Assembly (NCBI GenBank): GCA_040752215.1
Contig: JBFMEX010000024.1
Span: 24,459-88,458, forward strand
Direction: 5' to 3'
Length of the DNA stretch: 64,000 nucleotides
From: JBFMEX01 sp040752215
Lineage (GTDB): Bacteria; Pseudomonadota; Alphaproteobacteria; Rhizobiales; Hyphomicrobiaceae
The position numbers and the translations under genes were made by a program. Below, in pieces: positions 9,681 through 18,345 of the stretch (positions are counted from its first letter, which is position 1; every line of letters starts with the position of its first letter). Below the pieces are notes generated by a model, which was given only the letters and a program-made list of their open reading frames with translations, did not search any database and was not told the origin of the DNA.

Positions 9681-9901
9681 CCGGTCGCAACCCCGGCAAC
9701 GGCAAGCGAACGCTGAACTGACCTGGAGATCGGTCCCGCCCCTGCACCTCTCCGATTTTGGGCAGAGGTCGCCGCGGCCCCGGCCTCGATGGAAATGCAA
9801 GACGCCTGATCGGTGCCGGGCGAGGGCCACCCACCACGAGCGTCGAGAGCGTGCAATCATGCCGGAGCACGCACGTTTCGACCTGTTGTGAGGAGCGGCC
9901 A

Positions 9902-9931
9902 GCGCGCCAATAGCTCATTTTGTTGGCGCGC
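9902..9931. repeat. Inverted repeat in non-coding stretch
   Basis: A perfect nine-pair inverted repeat, GCGCGCCAA/TTGGCGCGC, has a 12-base centre and is flanked by GGCC on both sides. It stands in the 9722-9962 spacer, which otherwise shows no gene. There is no T-run, so it may be a weak terminator or a protein site. Confidence 0.4.
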
Positions 9932-9962
9932 GGCCAGCGGCTGCGCAGGTCGCTAGTGGGCA

Positions 9963-10166
9963 TCACCCGAGCCCGTCGAATGCCGCCGCAAAGATCTCCG
10001 GCGCGATCGCCGGACCCGCGTCGGACGCGAGGTGCCGCGCGAGCAGGCTCGGCCCGGCGTAGCGACACGGATATCGGCGCGCCTTGAACGCGTCCTCGAT
10101 CACGCGCCGGATCGCGATCTCGCGCTCGTCCCCCGCGCTCACGATCTCCATGACCGAGCCGATCAT
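9963..10166 (-). CDS. Small hypothetical protein
   Basis: 67 residues from the ATG at 10166 (a second ATG at 10151 is equally possible; neither has a clear ribosome binding site). Third codon positions are strongly G/C, as in neighbouring real genes, and the composition is that of a small globular protein (EIAIRRVIEDAFKARRYPCRYAGPSLLARHLA). No domain was recognised. It could be a remnant of a longer gene. Confidence 0.4.
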   Translation of the reverse strand: MIGSVMEIVSAGDEREIAIRRVIEDAFKARRYPCRYAGPSLLARHLASDAGPAIAPEIFAAAFDGLG

Positions 10167-10214
10167 CCCGGCGCCGGGGTTGTCGCGACCGACCCCACCA
10201 CCAGCCGCGCAATG

Positions 10215-10258
10215 CGGCCGGCTCCCCGGAGTGGAGTCACGTTGCGCCAAGCAAAAAG
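10215..10258. repeat. Element shared with 32843-32886, copy 1
   Basis: CGGCCGGCTCCCCGGAG, then GGAGTC, TGCGCCAA and CAAAAAG recur in the same order at 32843-32886. In both places the block directly abuts the terminator of a minus-strand gene for a small exported protein. The inner CTCCCC-GGA-GTGGAG part can form a second hairpin, with one mismatch here. Confidence 0.65.
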
Positions 10259-10294
10259 CGAAGAGCCGTGCCCCGGACCAGGGAGCACGGCTCT
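10253..10294 (-). terminator. Rho-independent terminator of the small exported protein gene
   Basis: A ten-pair stem AGAGCCGTGC (10262-10271)/GCACGGCTCT (10285-10294). Read on the minus strand it is followed by CGC and a TTTTT tract at 10257-10253. It lies 28 bases past the stop of the 10322-10630 gene. Confidence 0.85.
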
Positions 10295-10321
10295 GCAGAA
10301 CGAACGATCGCGCGGAGGCGA

Positions 10322-10630
10322 TTATTTCGACGGCTTGCGCGCCGGCTTCGCGGCCGGAGCCGCAGCGGCCGGACGGGCGTGCATCGCAGAGAGACGCGAC
10401 ATGAACGCGGCGCGGCGCTCGGTCATCTTCGCGGTGAAGGCAGCATGACGCTCGGCCATCTTGGCCGCCAGCGGGCAGGCCGGACGGGCGGCCGCAGCGG
10501 GCTTCGCCGGCGCAGCGGCGGCCGGCGCATCCTTGGTCGAGCCGCGCTTCACGCTGGCGTCGGCAGTTGCGGGCACGAGAGCCATAGCGGCGACCGCGGC
10601 GATGGCCGCGAAGGAAAGGCGCGTGGACAT
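10322..10630 (-). CDS. Small exported Ala/Pro/Lys-rich protein
   Basis: 102 residues with a clear Sec signal peptide (TRLSFAAIAAVAAMALVPATADA). The mature part is a low-complexity Ala/Pro/Lys sequence around a short amphipathic core with an internal repeat: AAKMAERHAAF then TAKMTERRAAF. One Cys (PACPLA) precedes the core. The ATG has GGAGG nine bases upstream and the gene ends in a strong terminator, suggesting good expression. Function is not recognisable. Confidence 0.75.
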   Translation of the reverse strand: MSTRLSFAAIAAVAAMALVPATADASVKRGSTKDAPAAAAPAKPAAAARPACPLAAKMAERHAAFTAKMTERRAAFMSRLSAMHARPAAAAPAAKPARKPSK

Positions 10631-10893
10631 TAGAGAAGACCTCCGGGTTTGAACGAGCGTCGCGATCGGTTGTTGATTGAGTACGCGATCATCGTCTTAT
10701 GACGGCAGGTCAGGGAAAATGTCTTGAACCTTGAAAGAACATGGTTACCACGCCTGCGACAGGGCGCCGCCCCTGGCCGTGTGGCAACCCTCCGCACGAT
10801 CCGCCAAGTTGCTGACACAGCTGGCGTTCGTCCTTCGTTCGCCTCATTCGGAGGGTATGAAATCTCGTGTGGGCCCAAGCCGCCGAGCCGCGC

Positions 10894-10908
10894 TTAACGA
10901 ACGCTTAA
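10894..10908. promoter_or_regulatory. CtrA full binding site upstream of ccrM
   Basis: TTAACGAACGCTTAA is a perfect match to the CtrA consensus TTAA-N7-TTAA. It stands about 110 bases before the ccrM ATG. Direct control of ccrM by CtrA is established in Caulobacter and Sinorhizobium; its operation here is inferred. The rest of the 10631-11017 spacer carries the leader of the divergent small-protein gene and no further gene. Confidence 0.8.
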
Positions 10909-11017
10909 CCCTCCCTCTTCACACTCCCTTCATCCTCGTTTTCGGGGCCTTGCGTGGGAGTGGGGGGTGCGGCTTGGATCTCTGCCACATCCGTTGCGTT
11001 GCTGAGAGTTGTGTCCA

Positions 11018-12160
11018 ATGGTGCTGCGTCGTCGTCCTGGCCCGGCTCGTGCCGAGCATTCTCATCGAGATCGCATTCTGGTCGGTGACTGCCTCGCCGA
11101 GCTACGTCGAGTTCCCGACGGAAGCGTAGACCTCGTCTTCGCCGACCCGCCCTACAATCTGCAGCTCGACGGCGAGCTCCTGCGGCCGAACAATACCCGC
11201 GTCGACGGCGTTGACGACGACTGGGACAAGTTCGCGAGCCTCGCCGACTATGACGCGTTCAGCCGCGCCTGGCTCGCCGAGTGCCGCCGCGTGCTGAAGC
11301 CCGACGGCGCGATCTGGGTCATCGGCTCCTATCACAACGTGTTCCGGCTCGGCGTCGCGCTGCAGGATCTGGGCTTCTGGATCCTCAACGACATCGTCTG
11401 GCGCAAGGTCAACCCGATGCCGAACTTCCGCGGCCGGCGCTTCACCAACGCGCACGAGACGCTGATCTGGGCGGCGAAGAGCGCGAAGTCTCGCTACACC
11501 TTCAATTACGAGAGTCTGAAGGCGCTCAACGACGACCTGCAGATGCGCTCCGACTGGCTGTTCCCGATCTGCTCCGGCCCCGAGCGGCTGAAGGACGACG
11601 GCGGCCGCAAGGCGCACCCGACGCAGAAGCCGGAAGCGCTGCTCACTCGCGTGCTGCTCGCCTCGTCGAACGCCGGCGACACCGTGCTCGACCCGTTCTT
11701 CGGCACCGGCACTACCGGCGCGATGGCGAAGCGCCTGGGGCGCCACTGGATCGGCATCGAGCGCGACGCGGACTACGCCAAGGCCGCGCGGGAGCGCATC
11801 GACCGCGTGACGCCGCTGCCACCCGGCGCGCTCGAGACGCAGCGCTCGAAGCGGGCCGAGCCGCGGGTGCCGTTCGGCACCATCGTCGAGCTCGGCATCC
11901 TGGAGCCGGGCGCGCAGCTCTACGATCCCGCTGCCACGATCCGCGCCGAGGTGATCGCCGACGGCACGCTGCGCTGGCGCGGCAGCCAGGGCTCGATCCA
12001 TCGGCTCGGCGCCGAGGTGCAGGGCAAGAGCGCGTGCAACGGCTGGACGTTCTGGCACTTCGAGGCCGAGGGCAAGTTGAAGCCGATCGACCTCCTCCGC
12101 GAGGAGGCCAAACGCCAGCTCGGCCTCACGGCGCGCGTTCCGCTGGTGGCGGCGGAGTGA
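11018..12160 (+). CDS. ccrM: Cell-cycle DNA adenine methyltransferase, GANTC type
   Basis: A 380-residue beta-class N6-adenine methyltransferase: catalytic DPPY motif early (FADPPYNLQL, about residue 45) and AdoMet motif late (LDPFFGTGTTG, about residue 230). The C-terminal RAMA-like domain characteristic of CcrM ends in GSIHRLGAEVQG and CNGWTFWHFE. CcrM methylates GANTC after replication and controls cell-cycle transcription. ATG 11018 was chosen over a TTG nine bases upstream; neither has a strong ribosome site. A CtrA box lies upstream. No restriction partner is present, consistent with an orphan regulatory enzyme. Confidence 0.95.
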   Translation: MVLRRRPGPARAEHSHRDRILVGDCLAELRRVPDGSVDLVFADPPYNLQLDGELLRPNNTRVDGVDDDWDKFASLADYDAFSRAWLAECRRVLKPDGAIWVIGSYHNVFRLGVALQDLGFWILNDIVWRKVNPMPNFRGRRFTNAHETLIWAAKSAKSRYTFNYESLKALNDDLQMRSDWLFPICSGPERLKDDGGRKAHPTQKPEALLTRVLLASSNAGDTVLDPFFGTGTTGAMAKRLGRHWIGIERDADYAKAARERIDRVTPLPPGALETQRSKRAEPRVPFGTIVELGILEPGAQLYDPAATIRAEVIADGTLRWRGSQGSIHRLGAEVQGKSACNGWTFWHFEAEGKLKPIDLLREEAKRQLGLTARVPLVAAE

Positions 12161-12253
12161 CCACCACGAGCAGAATTTCGACCAACGTCACCGCTGGCCG
12201 CGGGCGGCGGTCGGCCCTCGGAGCGAGAGCTGCACGCGCAATTGTGGTGACAC

Positions 12254-13252
12254 TCAGCCCTCCTCGGCTTTGAACGGGCGCGCCAGCAATGCGGCGATGG
12301 CGTCGTCGACGCTGGTGCGGCCCTCGACGATCGCGTGCACGCCTTCCGCGATCGGCATCTCGATGCGCTTCTCGCGCGCGAGGCGCACCACCGCCGCCGC
12401 GGTGTAGACGCCTTCCGTCACCGCGCGCCTCGCGCCGAGGATGTCCTCCAGCCGCTCGCCCTCACCGAGCGCGACGCCGAGGCTCATGTTGCGCGATTGC
12501 CGGCTGCCGCAGGTGAGTATGAGGTCGCCGAGCCCGGACAATCCCATCAGCGTCTCGGGTCGCGCGCCGAGCGCGGCGCCGAAGCGGCGCAGCTCGACGA
12601 ACCCGCGTGCGACCAGCGCCGCGTGCGCGCTGGCGCCGAGGCCCTTGCCGGCGACGATGCCGGCGGCGATGGCGAGCACGTTCTTCACCGCGCCGCCGAT
12701 CTCCACGCCCAGCCGGTCCGACGACCAGTAGAGTCTCAGCTGCCGGTAGCCGAGCTGCTCCGCGAGCAGGCGTCCGAGATCCGGGTCCGCGCAGGCGATG
12801 GTCAGCGCCGTCGGCAGGCCACGCGCCACGTCGGCGGCGAAGCTCGGGCCCGACAGCACGCCGAGGATTGCCGCCGGCACCGTCTCCGCCAGCACCTCGC
12901 CCATCAGCTTGCCACTTTGCTGCTCGATGCCCTTGGCGCAGTCGACCAGCACCTGGTCCTGGCGCACGTGGGGCGCGATCTCCCTGGCCACCGCGCGCAC
13001 GTGCTGGGCGGGCGCCACCATCAGCAGCGCATCCATCGCCGCGACCTCGGCGAGCCGCTCGGTGGCCCTGAGACCCGGATCGAGCCCGATGCCGGGCAGG
13101 AACACCGGATTGACGTGGCGCTCGTTGATCGCCGCCACCGTCTCCGGCTCACGCGCCCAGATCAGGACGTCGCGGCCGGCGAGGCGGAGCGTCTGCGCCA
13201 GCGCCGTGCCCCACGCGCCCGCGCCGATCACGCCGATGCTGTCGATTCTCAT
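12254..13252 (-). CDS. gpsA: Glycerol-3-phosphate dehydrogenase, NAD(P)+
   Basis: 332 residues, the usual length. It reduces dihydroxyacetone phosphate to sn-glycerol-3-phosphate for phospholipid synthesis in the cytosol. The Rossmann motif is IGVIGAGAWGTALA at the N-terminus. The LSGPSFAADVARG segment and the catalytic Lys region (GGAVKNVLAIAAG) are intact, as is LSGLGDLILTC. The ATG has GAGGGG just upstream. It lies downstream of tsaD on the same strand, but a 359-base spacer filled by a repeat separates them. Confidence 0.95.
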   Translation of the reverse strand: MRIDSIGVIGAGAWGTALAQTLRLAGRDVLIWAREPETVAAINERHVNPVFLPGIGLDPGLRATERLAEVAAMDALLMVAPAQHVRAVAREIAPHVRQDQVLVDCAKGIEQQSGKLMGEVLAETVPAAILGVLSGPSFAADVARGLPTALTIACADPDLGRLLAEQLGYRQLRLYWSSDRLGVEIGGAVKNVLAIAAGIVAGKGLGASAHAALVARGFVELRRFGAALGARPETLMGLSGLGDLILTCGSRQSRNMSLGVALGEGERLEDILGARRAVTEGVYTAAAVVRLAREKRIEMPIAEGVHAIVEGRTSVDDAIAALLARPFKAEEG

Positions 13253-13389
13253 GGCCCCTCGCGAACGATCCACGCGCCGTCCGCGACTTGTAGCACGTCG
13301 ACCCAGACCGGTAAGCGCGCGCTTTGGGGGCGGATCCCGCGGGTCTGAGCCCGCTGGGCGAATCCATTCTCGGCGAGCGCCGTTCTCAT

Positions 13390-13565
13390 CCCTCGCCCGG
13401 GACGGGAGAAGGAAGTGACTCCCTTCTTTCCCTCTCCCAGTGCGGGAGTGGGTGCCCGAAGGGCGGGTGAGCGACGTGCCGCGGCCGATGCCGCCGAGGA
13501 TGGACAGATCCCCCACCCGGCCTGCGGCCACCGTCTACCTAGGGAGAAGGAAAGTAGCGGGCGCG
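13390..13565. repeat. GC-rich intergenic repeat, copy B
   Basis: This occupies the tsaD-gpsA spacer (13253-13611). It shares with copy A the 22-base core (13450-13471), the following GACGTGCCGC, the CGGCCTGCGGCCACC block and a terminal GAAGGAAAGTAGCGGGCGCG block. No coding pattern is seen in the spacer. Confidence 0.75.
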
Positions 13566-13611
13566 GTCGCTCGGATGGGGTCTGACCGGCCGGGCCTGAC
13601 CCCTCGAATGG

Positions 13612-14718
13612 TCACGCCTTGACGCCGGCGCCGATCGCCGGGGCGGCGTCGGGATCGAGCGGCCAGCGCGGACGCACCGGCGCGTCGAGCCCATCGACGA
13701 GGCCGCGCGCGAGCCGCTCGGCGCCGGCCCAGGCGACCATCGCCGCGTTGTCCGTGCACAAGGCGATCGGCGGCACCGAAAGACGATAGCCGCGCGCGCT
13801 CACCAGCGCATCCAACGCGGCGCGCAACGCGAGGTTGGCCGCCACGCCGCCGGCGACGACCAGATGGCGCCCGCCGCCAGCGGCTCCGAGCCGCTCATCG
13901 ACGATGTCCATCGCCCGGCCGACGCGATCGACGACGCTCGCCGCCACCGCGCACTCGAACGCGGCGCAAAGGTCGGCGACATCCTGCTCCAATAGTGGCT
14001 CCAGCGCTTTCGCCCGCTGGCGCACCGCCGTCTTGAGGCCGGCGAACGAGAAATGCGGCTCCGCCCGCCCGAGCATCGGCCGCGGCAGCTCGAAGCGATC
14101 GGCGTTGCCCTCGCGCGCCGCGCGTTCCACCGCCGGTCCGCCCGGCATTGCGAGACCGAGCAGCTTGGCGGTCTTGTCGAAGGCCTCGCCGAGCGCGTCG
14201 TCGATCGTCGTGCCGAGCCGCGAATAGCGGCCGACGTCCTCGACCAGCAGCAGTTGTGTGTGGCCGCCCGAGACCAGCAACAGCAGGTACGGTGGCCGCA
14301 GACCCTCGGTCAGCCCGGGCGTCAGCGCGTGCGCCTCGAGGTGATTGATGGCCGCGAGCGGCTTGCCGGCGGCGAGTGCCAGCGCCTTGCCGGTGACCAG
14401 CCCGACGATCAGCCCGCCGACGAGCCCGGGGCCCGCCGTCGCCGCCACGCCATCGACGTCTCCGAGCGCAAGCCCCGCCCGGCTCAGCGCCTCGGCGACG
14501 ATCTCGTCCAAGCACTCCACATGGGCGCGGGCGGCGATCTCCGGCACCACGCCGCCGAACGCGCGGTGCTGCTCCCATTGCGAGCGCACCACGCTCGACA
14601 CGATGCGCCCGGTGCCGTCGCCCGCGCGCACCACCACCGCCGCCGCGGTCTCGTCGCAGCTGGTCTCGATGCCGAGCACCGTCAGATGGGCGCTGAAGTT
14701 CGGGTTGCTTGGGCGCAT
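13612..14718 (-). CDS. tsaD: tRNA N6-adenosine threonylcarbamoyltransferase
   Basis: 368 residues from ATG 14718; ATGs further upstream at 14754 and 14820 are open but non-homologous in character. It transfers the threonylcarbamoyl group to A37 of ANN-decoding tRNAs together with TsaB and TsaE. Motifs are LGIETSCDETAAA, the metal-binding HLEAH (INHLEAHA), VSGGHTQLLLV, MPGGPAVE, and near the C-terminus the nucleotide-binding VAGGVAANLALR and CTDNAAMVAWAG. It is divergent from hemC, 85 bases away, the usual Hyphomicrobiales arrangement. Confidence 0.95.
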   Translation of the reverse strand: MRPSNPNFSAHLTVLGIETSCDETAAAVVVRAGDGTGRIVSSVVRSQWEQHRAFGGVVPEIAARAHVECLDEIVAEALSRAGLALGDVDGVAATAGPGLVGGLIVGLVTGKALALAAGKPLAAINHLEAHALTPGLTEGLRPPYLLLLVSGGHTQLLLVEDVGRYSRLGTTIDDALGEAFDKTAKLLGLAMPGGPAVERAAREGNADRFELPRPMLGRAEPHFSFAGLKTAVRQRAKALEPLLEQDVADLCAAFECAVAASVVDRVGRAMDIVDERLGAAGGGRHLVVAGGVAANLALRAALDALVSARGYRLSVPPIALCTDNAAMVAWAGAERLARGLVDGLDAPVRPRWPLDPDAAPAIGAGVKA

Positions 14719-14803
14719 CGGGCTCGATTTGCGTTGCCGGGCCGAGAGGGGCATTAATGGCCGCCGAACAGTCGGCCCCCGCCTAACACCTGGAGCAGAG
14801 CGC

Positions 14804-15733
14804 TTGCAAGGCAAGACCATCCGGATCGGTACCCGCGGCTCGCCGCTCGCCCTCGCCCAGGCCTACGAGACTCGCTCCCGGCTCGGCGCCGCCCACCACC
14901 TGGGCGACGGCGCGTTCGAGATCGTCGTCATCAAGACCACGGGCGACCGCATCCTCGACCGGCCGCTCGCCGAGGCCGGCGGCAAGGGCCTGTTCACCAA
15001 GGAGATCGAGGAGGCGCTGCTCGCCGGCTCCATCGATCTCGCCGTACACTCGATGAAGGACATGCAGACCGCGTTGCCCGACGGCCTGGCGCTCGGCGCC
15101 GTGCTTCCGCGCGAGGACGTGCGCGACGCGTTCGTGAGCCTTGCATACCGCTCGCTCGAGGAGATGCCGGCGGGTGCGATCGTCGGTACCTCCTCGCTCC
15201 GCCGCCAGGCGCAGCTCCGCCACCGCCGGCCCGACCTCCAGGTGATCGGCTTCCGCGGCAACGTGCAGACGCGGCTGCAGAAGCTCGGCGAGGGCGTCGC
15301 CGACGCAACCTTCTTGGCGACCGCCGGACTGCGCCGCCTCGGCCTCGCGAATCGCATCACCAGCCTGATCGCGACCGACGTCATGCTGCCGGCGGTGGCG
15401 CAAGGCGCGATCGGCCTCGAGATCCGTGCCGACGACGACGCAACCCGCACGCTAATCGCGCCGCTCGACCACGCGGCGACACACCTTGCCGTCACGACCG
15501 AACGCGCTTTCCTCGCCCGGCTCGAGGGCTCCTGCCGCACACCGATCGCCGGCCTCGCCGAGATCGACGGCGACACCATTCGCCTCAGCGGCGAGATCCT
15601 TTCTCCCGACGGGCGCGAGCGTCATGCCGCCGTGCGGGAGGGTTCCTCGCGCGACCCCGAGGCACTCGGCACGGCGCTCGCCGACGAGCTGATCGGTCGC
15701 GCCGGAGCGGATTTCCTGAAGGCGTTCGCCTGA
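14804..15733 (+). CDS. hemC: Porphobilinogen deaminase (hydroxymethylbilane synthase)
   Basis: 309 residues. It polymerises four porphobilinogens into hydroxymethylbilane in haem and cobalamin synthesis. The start is a TTG at 14804 with GGAG nine bases upstream; no in-frame ATG or GTG fits. The N-terminus reads QGKTIRIGTRGSPLALAQA, and TSSLRRQAQL and GFRGNVQTRL bind the growing chain. The cofactor-carrying Cys is in LEGSCRTPIAG. Its stop overlaps the hemD start by one base (TGATG), implying translational coupling. Confidence 0.96.
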   Translation: MQGKTIRIGTRGSPLALAQAYETRSRLGAAHHLGDGAFEIVVIKTTGDRILDRPLAEAGGKGLFTKEIEEALLAGSIDLAVHSMKDMQTALPDGLALGAVLPREDVRDAFVSLAYRSLEEMPAGAIVGTSSLRRQAQLRHRRPDLQVIGFRGNVQTRLQKLGEGVADATFLATAGLRRLGLANRITSLIATDVMLPAVAQGAIGLEIRADDDATRTLIAPLDHAATHLAVTTERAFLARLEGSCRTPIAGLAEIDGDTIRLSGEILSPDGRERHAAVREGSSRDPEALGTALADELIGRAGADFLKAFA

Positions 15734-16470
15734 TGCGCGTGCTGGTGACGAGGCCCGAGGAGGACGCTGGCGGTCTGTGCGAGCGCATCGAGGCGCTCGG
15801 TCTCGAGGCCTTTCATGCGCCGCTGACCAAGATCGAAATGTTGCCCGACATTACGATCGGTCTCGAGGGCGTGCAGGCACTCGTTGCCACCAGCCGCAAT
15901 GCGCTGCGCGCGCTGGTCGACAATCCCGCCATCGACGCCGCGCGCAGGCTGCCGCTGCTCGCCGTCGGCAAGGCGACCGCCGCACTTGGCCGCGACATGG
16001 GCTTCGGTGACGTACGAACCGGTCCAGGCAACGGAGCCGGCCTCGCCGAGACCATCCGCGCGACGCTCGATCCGGCAGATGGCGCCCTGCTCCATATCAG
16101 CGGCGAGGTGCTTGCCTTCGACCTCGCCGCCGCGCTCGCGCCCCCGGGCTTCACGGTCCGCCGCGCAATCGTCTACCGCTCGGCCACAGCCGAGCGGCTG
16201 CCGCCTCTGGTTGCAGATCGGCTTCGCGCCGGGTCGCTCGACGTCGTCACATTGATGTCGCCCCGAGCCGCCGAGACCTTCGCCTGCCTCGTCGCCGCGG
16301 CCGGCCTCGCCGAGGTTGCCCGCGCACCGATCTATGTCTGCCTTTCGCCGGCGGTTGCTGAACGCCTCTCTGCGATCGCGCCGAGCCGCGTGCTGGTTCC
16401 GACAACACCTTCGACCGAAGAAATGCTTGCCCTCCTGCGTGACTTGGCGGCAAGATCGGCCCCGACGTGA
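15733..16470 (+). CDS. hemD: Uroporphyrinogen-III synthase
   Basis: 245 residues. It cyclises hydroxymethylbilane with inversion of ring D. The sequence is weakly conserved, as usual in this family, but shows the opening VLVTRPEEDA, the central VGKATAALGRDMGF and ISGEVL, and the SPRAAETFACLV pattern that ends the second half. Identification is strengthened by the one-base overlap with hemC and by the downstream Mic60-like and hemY genes. Confidence 0.92.
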   Translation: MRVLVTRPEEDAGGLCERIEALGLEAFHAPLTKIEMLPDITIGLEGVQALVATSRNALRALVDNPAIDAARRLPLLAVGKATAALGRDMGFGDVRTGPGNGAGLAETIRATLDPADGALLHISGEVLAFDLAAALAPPGFTVRRAIVYRSATAERLPPLVADRLRAGSLDVVTLMSPRAAETFACLVAAAGLAEVARAPIYVCLSPAVAERLSAIAPSRVLVPTTPSTEEMLALLRDLAARSAPT

Positions 16471-16578
16471 ACCCTGGAAATCGTAACAATTCGTGCAACT
16501 GCCCAGCCTAGAGCTCGTTCTGGCCGGCCGCACGACGACATAAGCACTCCAGGCGCGTGAGTGGAGGTATCTCGTCCC

Positions 16579-18294
16579 ATGACAAGCAAGCAGGAAGGCC
16601 CGGGCAAGAGCGACCCTCGTCCCGAGGATGCCCCGGGCTCCAAGCGACCGCACGCGACCCTCGACCTCAAGGCGACCGAGATCAAGACCGCAAAGCCCGA
16701 CGAGCCGAAGGCCACGGCAAGCGCGACCTCCGTTCCGCCGACCGGCGCAGCCAGGCCGGACGACAAGAGCAAGTCCGACACCAAGCCTGCCGCGCCGGCG
16801 AGCGCCACCTCGACAGCGCCGAAATCGGTGCCGCCGCCAACCGCACCGTACCGCTCCGGCTTCGGCAGCTTCCTCACCCATATGGCTGCCGGCATCGTCG
16901 GCGGCTTTCTCGCCCTTCTCGGCGCCGACACGCTGGGCCCGCTCGGCAAGGACCTCGGCCTGCCGACCGGCGGCATGGCGTTGAGCGGCGCCACCGCCGA
17001 GCTGCGAGACCGCCTCGCCGCGCTCGAGAAGTCGCAGCGCACCACCGCCGCCGACGCAGACCTGGTCGACAAGCTCGCGGCCACCGAGGGCCGCCTCGAG
17101 CAGCTCGACGAGGAGCTCGTCGGCGTACGCGAGCAGAGCGCTGTGCTGCAGGCCGGCGCGAAGGCCCTCGCCGACAAGCTGGAGAAGGTCTCCGCCGCCG
17201 CGGCCGCTCCCGCCGCATCCGAGGCGCGTCTCGCCGATCTCGAGGCCCGGCTGAAGGCGCTCGTCACCGCCGGCGAGCGCGATCCCGACTCGGGCCGCAT
17301 CCCGCAACTCGCGGCGCTGACCGGCAAGCTCGCCGATCTCGAGGCCGCGCTCGGCAACCAGATCGGCGCCCTGCGCCAGAGTGTCACCGCCGATATCGAC
17401 CAGCGCCTCGCAGCCGTTGCAGAGGCGAGCGAGGCGGCCAAGGCCGGCACCCAGCGCATCGATCGGCAGGTCGCCGAGGTGCGCACTGACGGCGCCCGCG
17501 TCGCCCAGCGCATCGAGGCGCTGAAGGCCGACGGCGAGCGCATCGCCCAGACCGTGCGCGTCGTGCAGGAGGAGACGGGCCAGATCCGCAGCGCGCTCGA
17601 CGGCCTCAAGGGCGACGTCGAGGCCCGCTTCGGCCAGACCGCCAAGCCGGCCGATGTCGCCCAGGCGGTGAGCCCGGTCGCGGCCAAGATTGCCGCGCTC
17701 GAGCAGAGCCTGCAGGGCATCGTCAAGGCCGAGAGCGAGCGCAAGACCAACGCCGAGCGCATCCTGCTTTCGCTCGAGCTCGCCAACCTGAAGCGCGTCA
17801 TCGACCGCGGCCAGAGCTTCAAGGCCGAGCTCGCCGAGGTCAGGAAGACCGCCGGCAACGCGATCGACGCCGCGCCGCTCACCCGCTTCGAGAACGACGG
17901 CGTGCCGACGCTGACCGAGCTGGCCGAGGCGTTCCGTCCGATCGCCCACAAGATCATCGACGCCTCCGACGACCCGACGGAGGGCTCCGTGGTCGATCGC
18001 CTGCTCGCCGGCGCCAAGTCGGTCGTGCGCGTGCGCAAGGTCAGCCACGGCGCCGACGACAAGTCGACCGAGGCGGTCGTCGCGCGCATGGACGCCTCGC
18101 TGAAGGAGGGTCGCCTCGGCGACGTGATGGCACGCGCCAGGGAGCTGCCGGCCGCGGCCCTGAAGCCGGCCGAGGATTGGCTGTCGAAGGTCGCCGCGAG
18201 GCACGCCGTCGATAGCGCGCTGGCCGCCATCGAGGCCCAGCTCAAGACCTCCCTGGCCGGCGCCGGCGCGCCGCCTGCGGCCAAGACCAACTAG
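16579..18294 (+). CDS. Mitofilin/Mic60-family inner-membrane protein
   Basis: 571 residues: a Pro/Ala/Lys-rich cytoplasmic N-terminus, one membrane helix near residues 97-115 (LTHMAAGIVGGFLALLGADT), a long coiled coil (about 130-400), and a helical C-terminal domain ending in the mitofilin signature region (EGSVVDRLLAGAKSVVRVRKV). The alphaproteobacterial homologue of Mic60 is thought to bend the inner membrane and contact outer-membrane proteins, and it is nearly always encoded between hemD and hemY, as here. ATG 16579 was used; a GTG at 16561 overlapping the GGAGG is possible. Confidence 0.9.
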   Translation: MTSKQEGPGKSDPRPEDAPGSKRPHATLDLKATEIKTAKPDEPKATASATSVPPTGAARPDDKSKSDTKPAAPASATSTAPKSVPPPTAPYRSGFGSFLTHMAAGIVGGFLALLGADTLGPLGKDLGLPTGGMALSGATAELRDRLAALEKSQRTTAADADLVDKLAATEGRLEQLDEELVGVREQSAVLQAGAKALADKLEKVSAAAAAPAASEARLADLEARLKALVTAGERDPDSGRIPQLAALTGKLADLEAALGNQIGALRQSVTADIDQRLAAVAEASEAAKAGTQRIDRQVAEVRTDGARVAQRIEALKADGERIAQTVRVVQEETGQIRSALDGLKGDVEARFGQTAKPADVAQAVSPVAAKIAALEQSLQGIVKAESERKTNAERILLSLELANLKRVIDRGQSFKAELAEVRKTAGNAIDAAPLTRFENDGVPTLTELAEAFRPIAHKIIDASDDPTEGSVVDRLLAGAKSVVRVRKVSHGADDKSTEAVVARMDASLKEGRLGDVMARARELPAAALKPAEDWLSKVAARHAVDSALAAIEAQLKTSLAGAGAPPAAKTN

Positions 18295-18345
18295 GCGCCG
18301 GCGTCTGCCGCGCGAGCCCGTCCCGAGATCACAAGGAAGCGAGTC

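Noticed and set aside
9683..9891. Continuation of the large gene through the N gap to 9891
   Set aside because: That frame depends on the arbitrary 100-base gap length and reads as Arg/Pro-rich non-coding sequence; the alternative frame ending at 9721 looks like a real C-terminus.
11018..12160. Methyltransferase as part of a restriction-modification system
   Set aside because: No endonuclease gene nearby, CcrM-specific C-terminal domain, and a CtrA box upstream.
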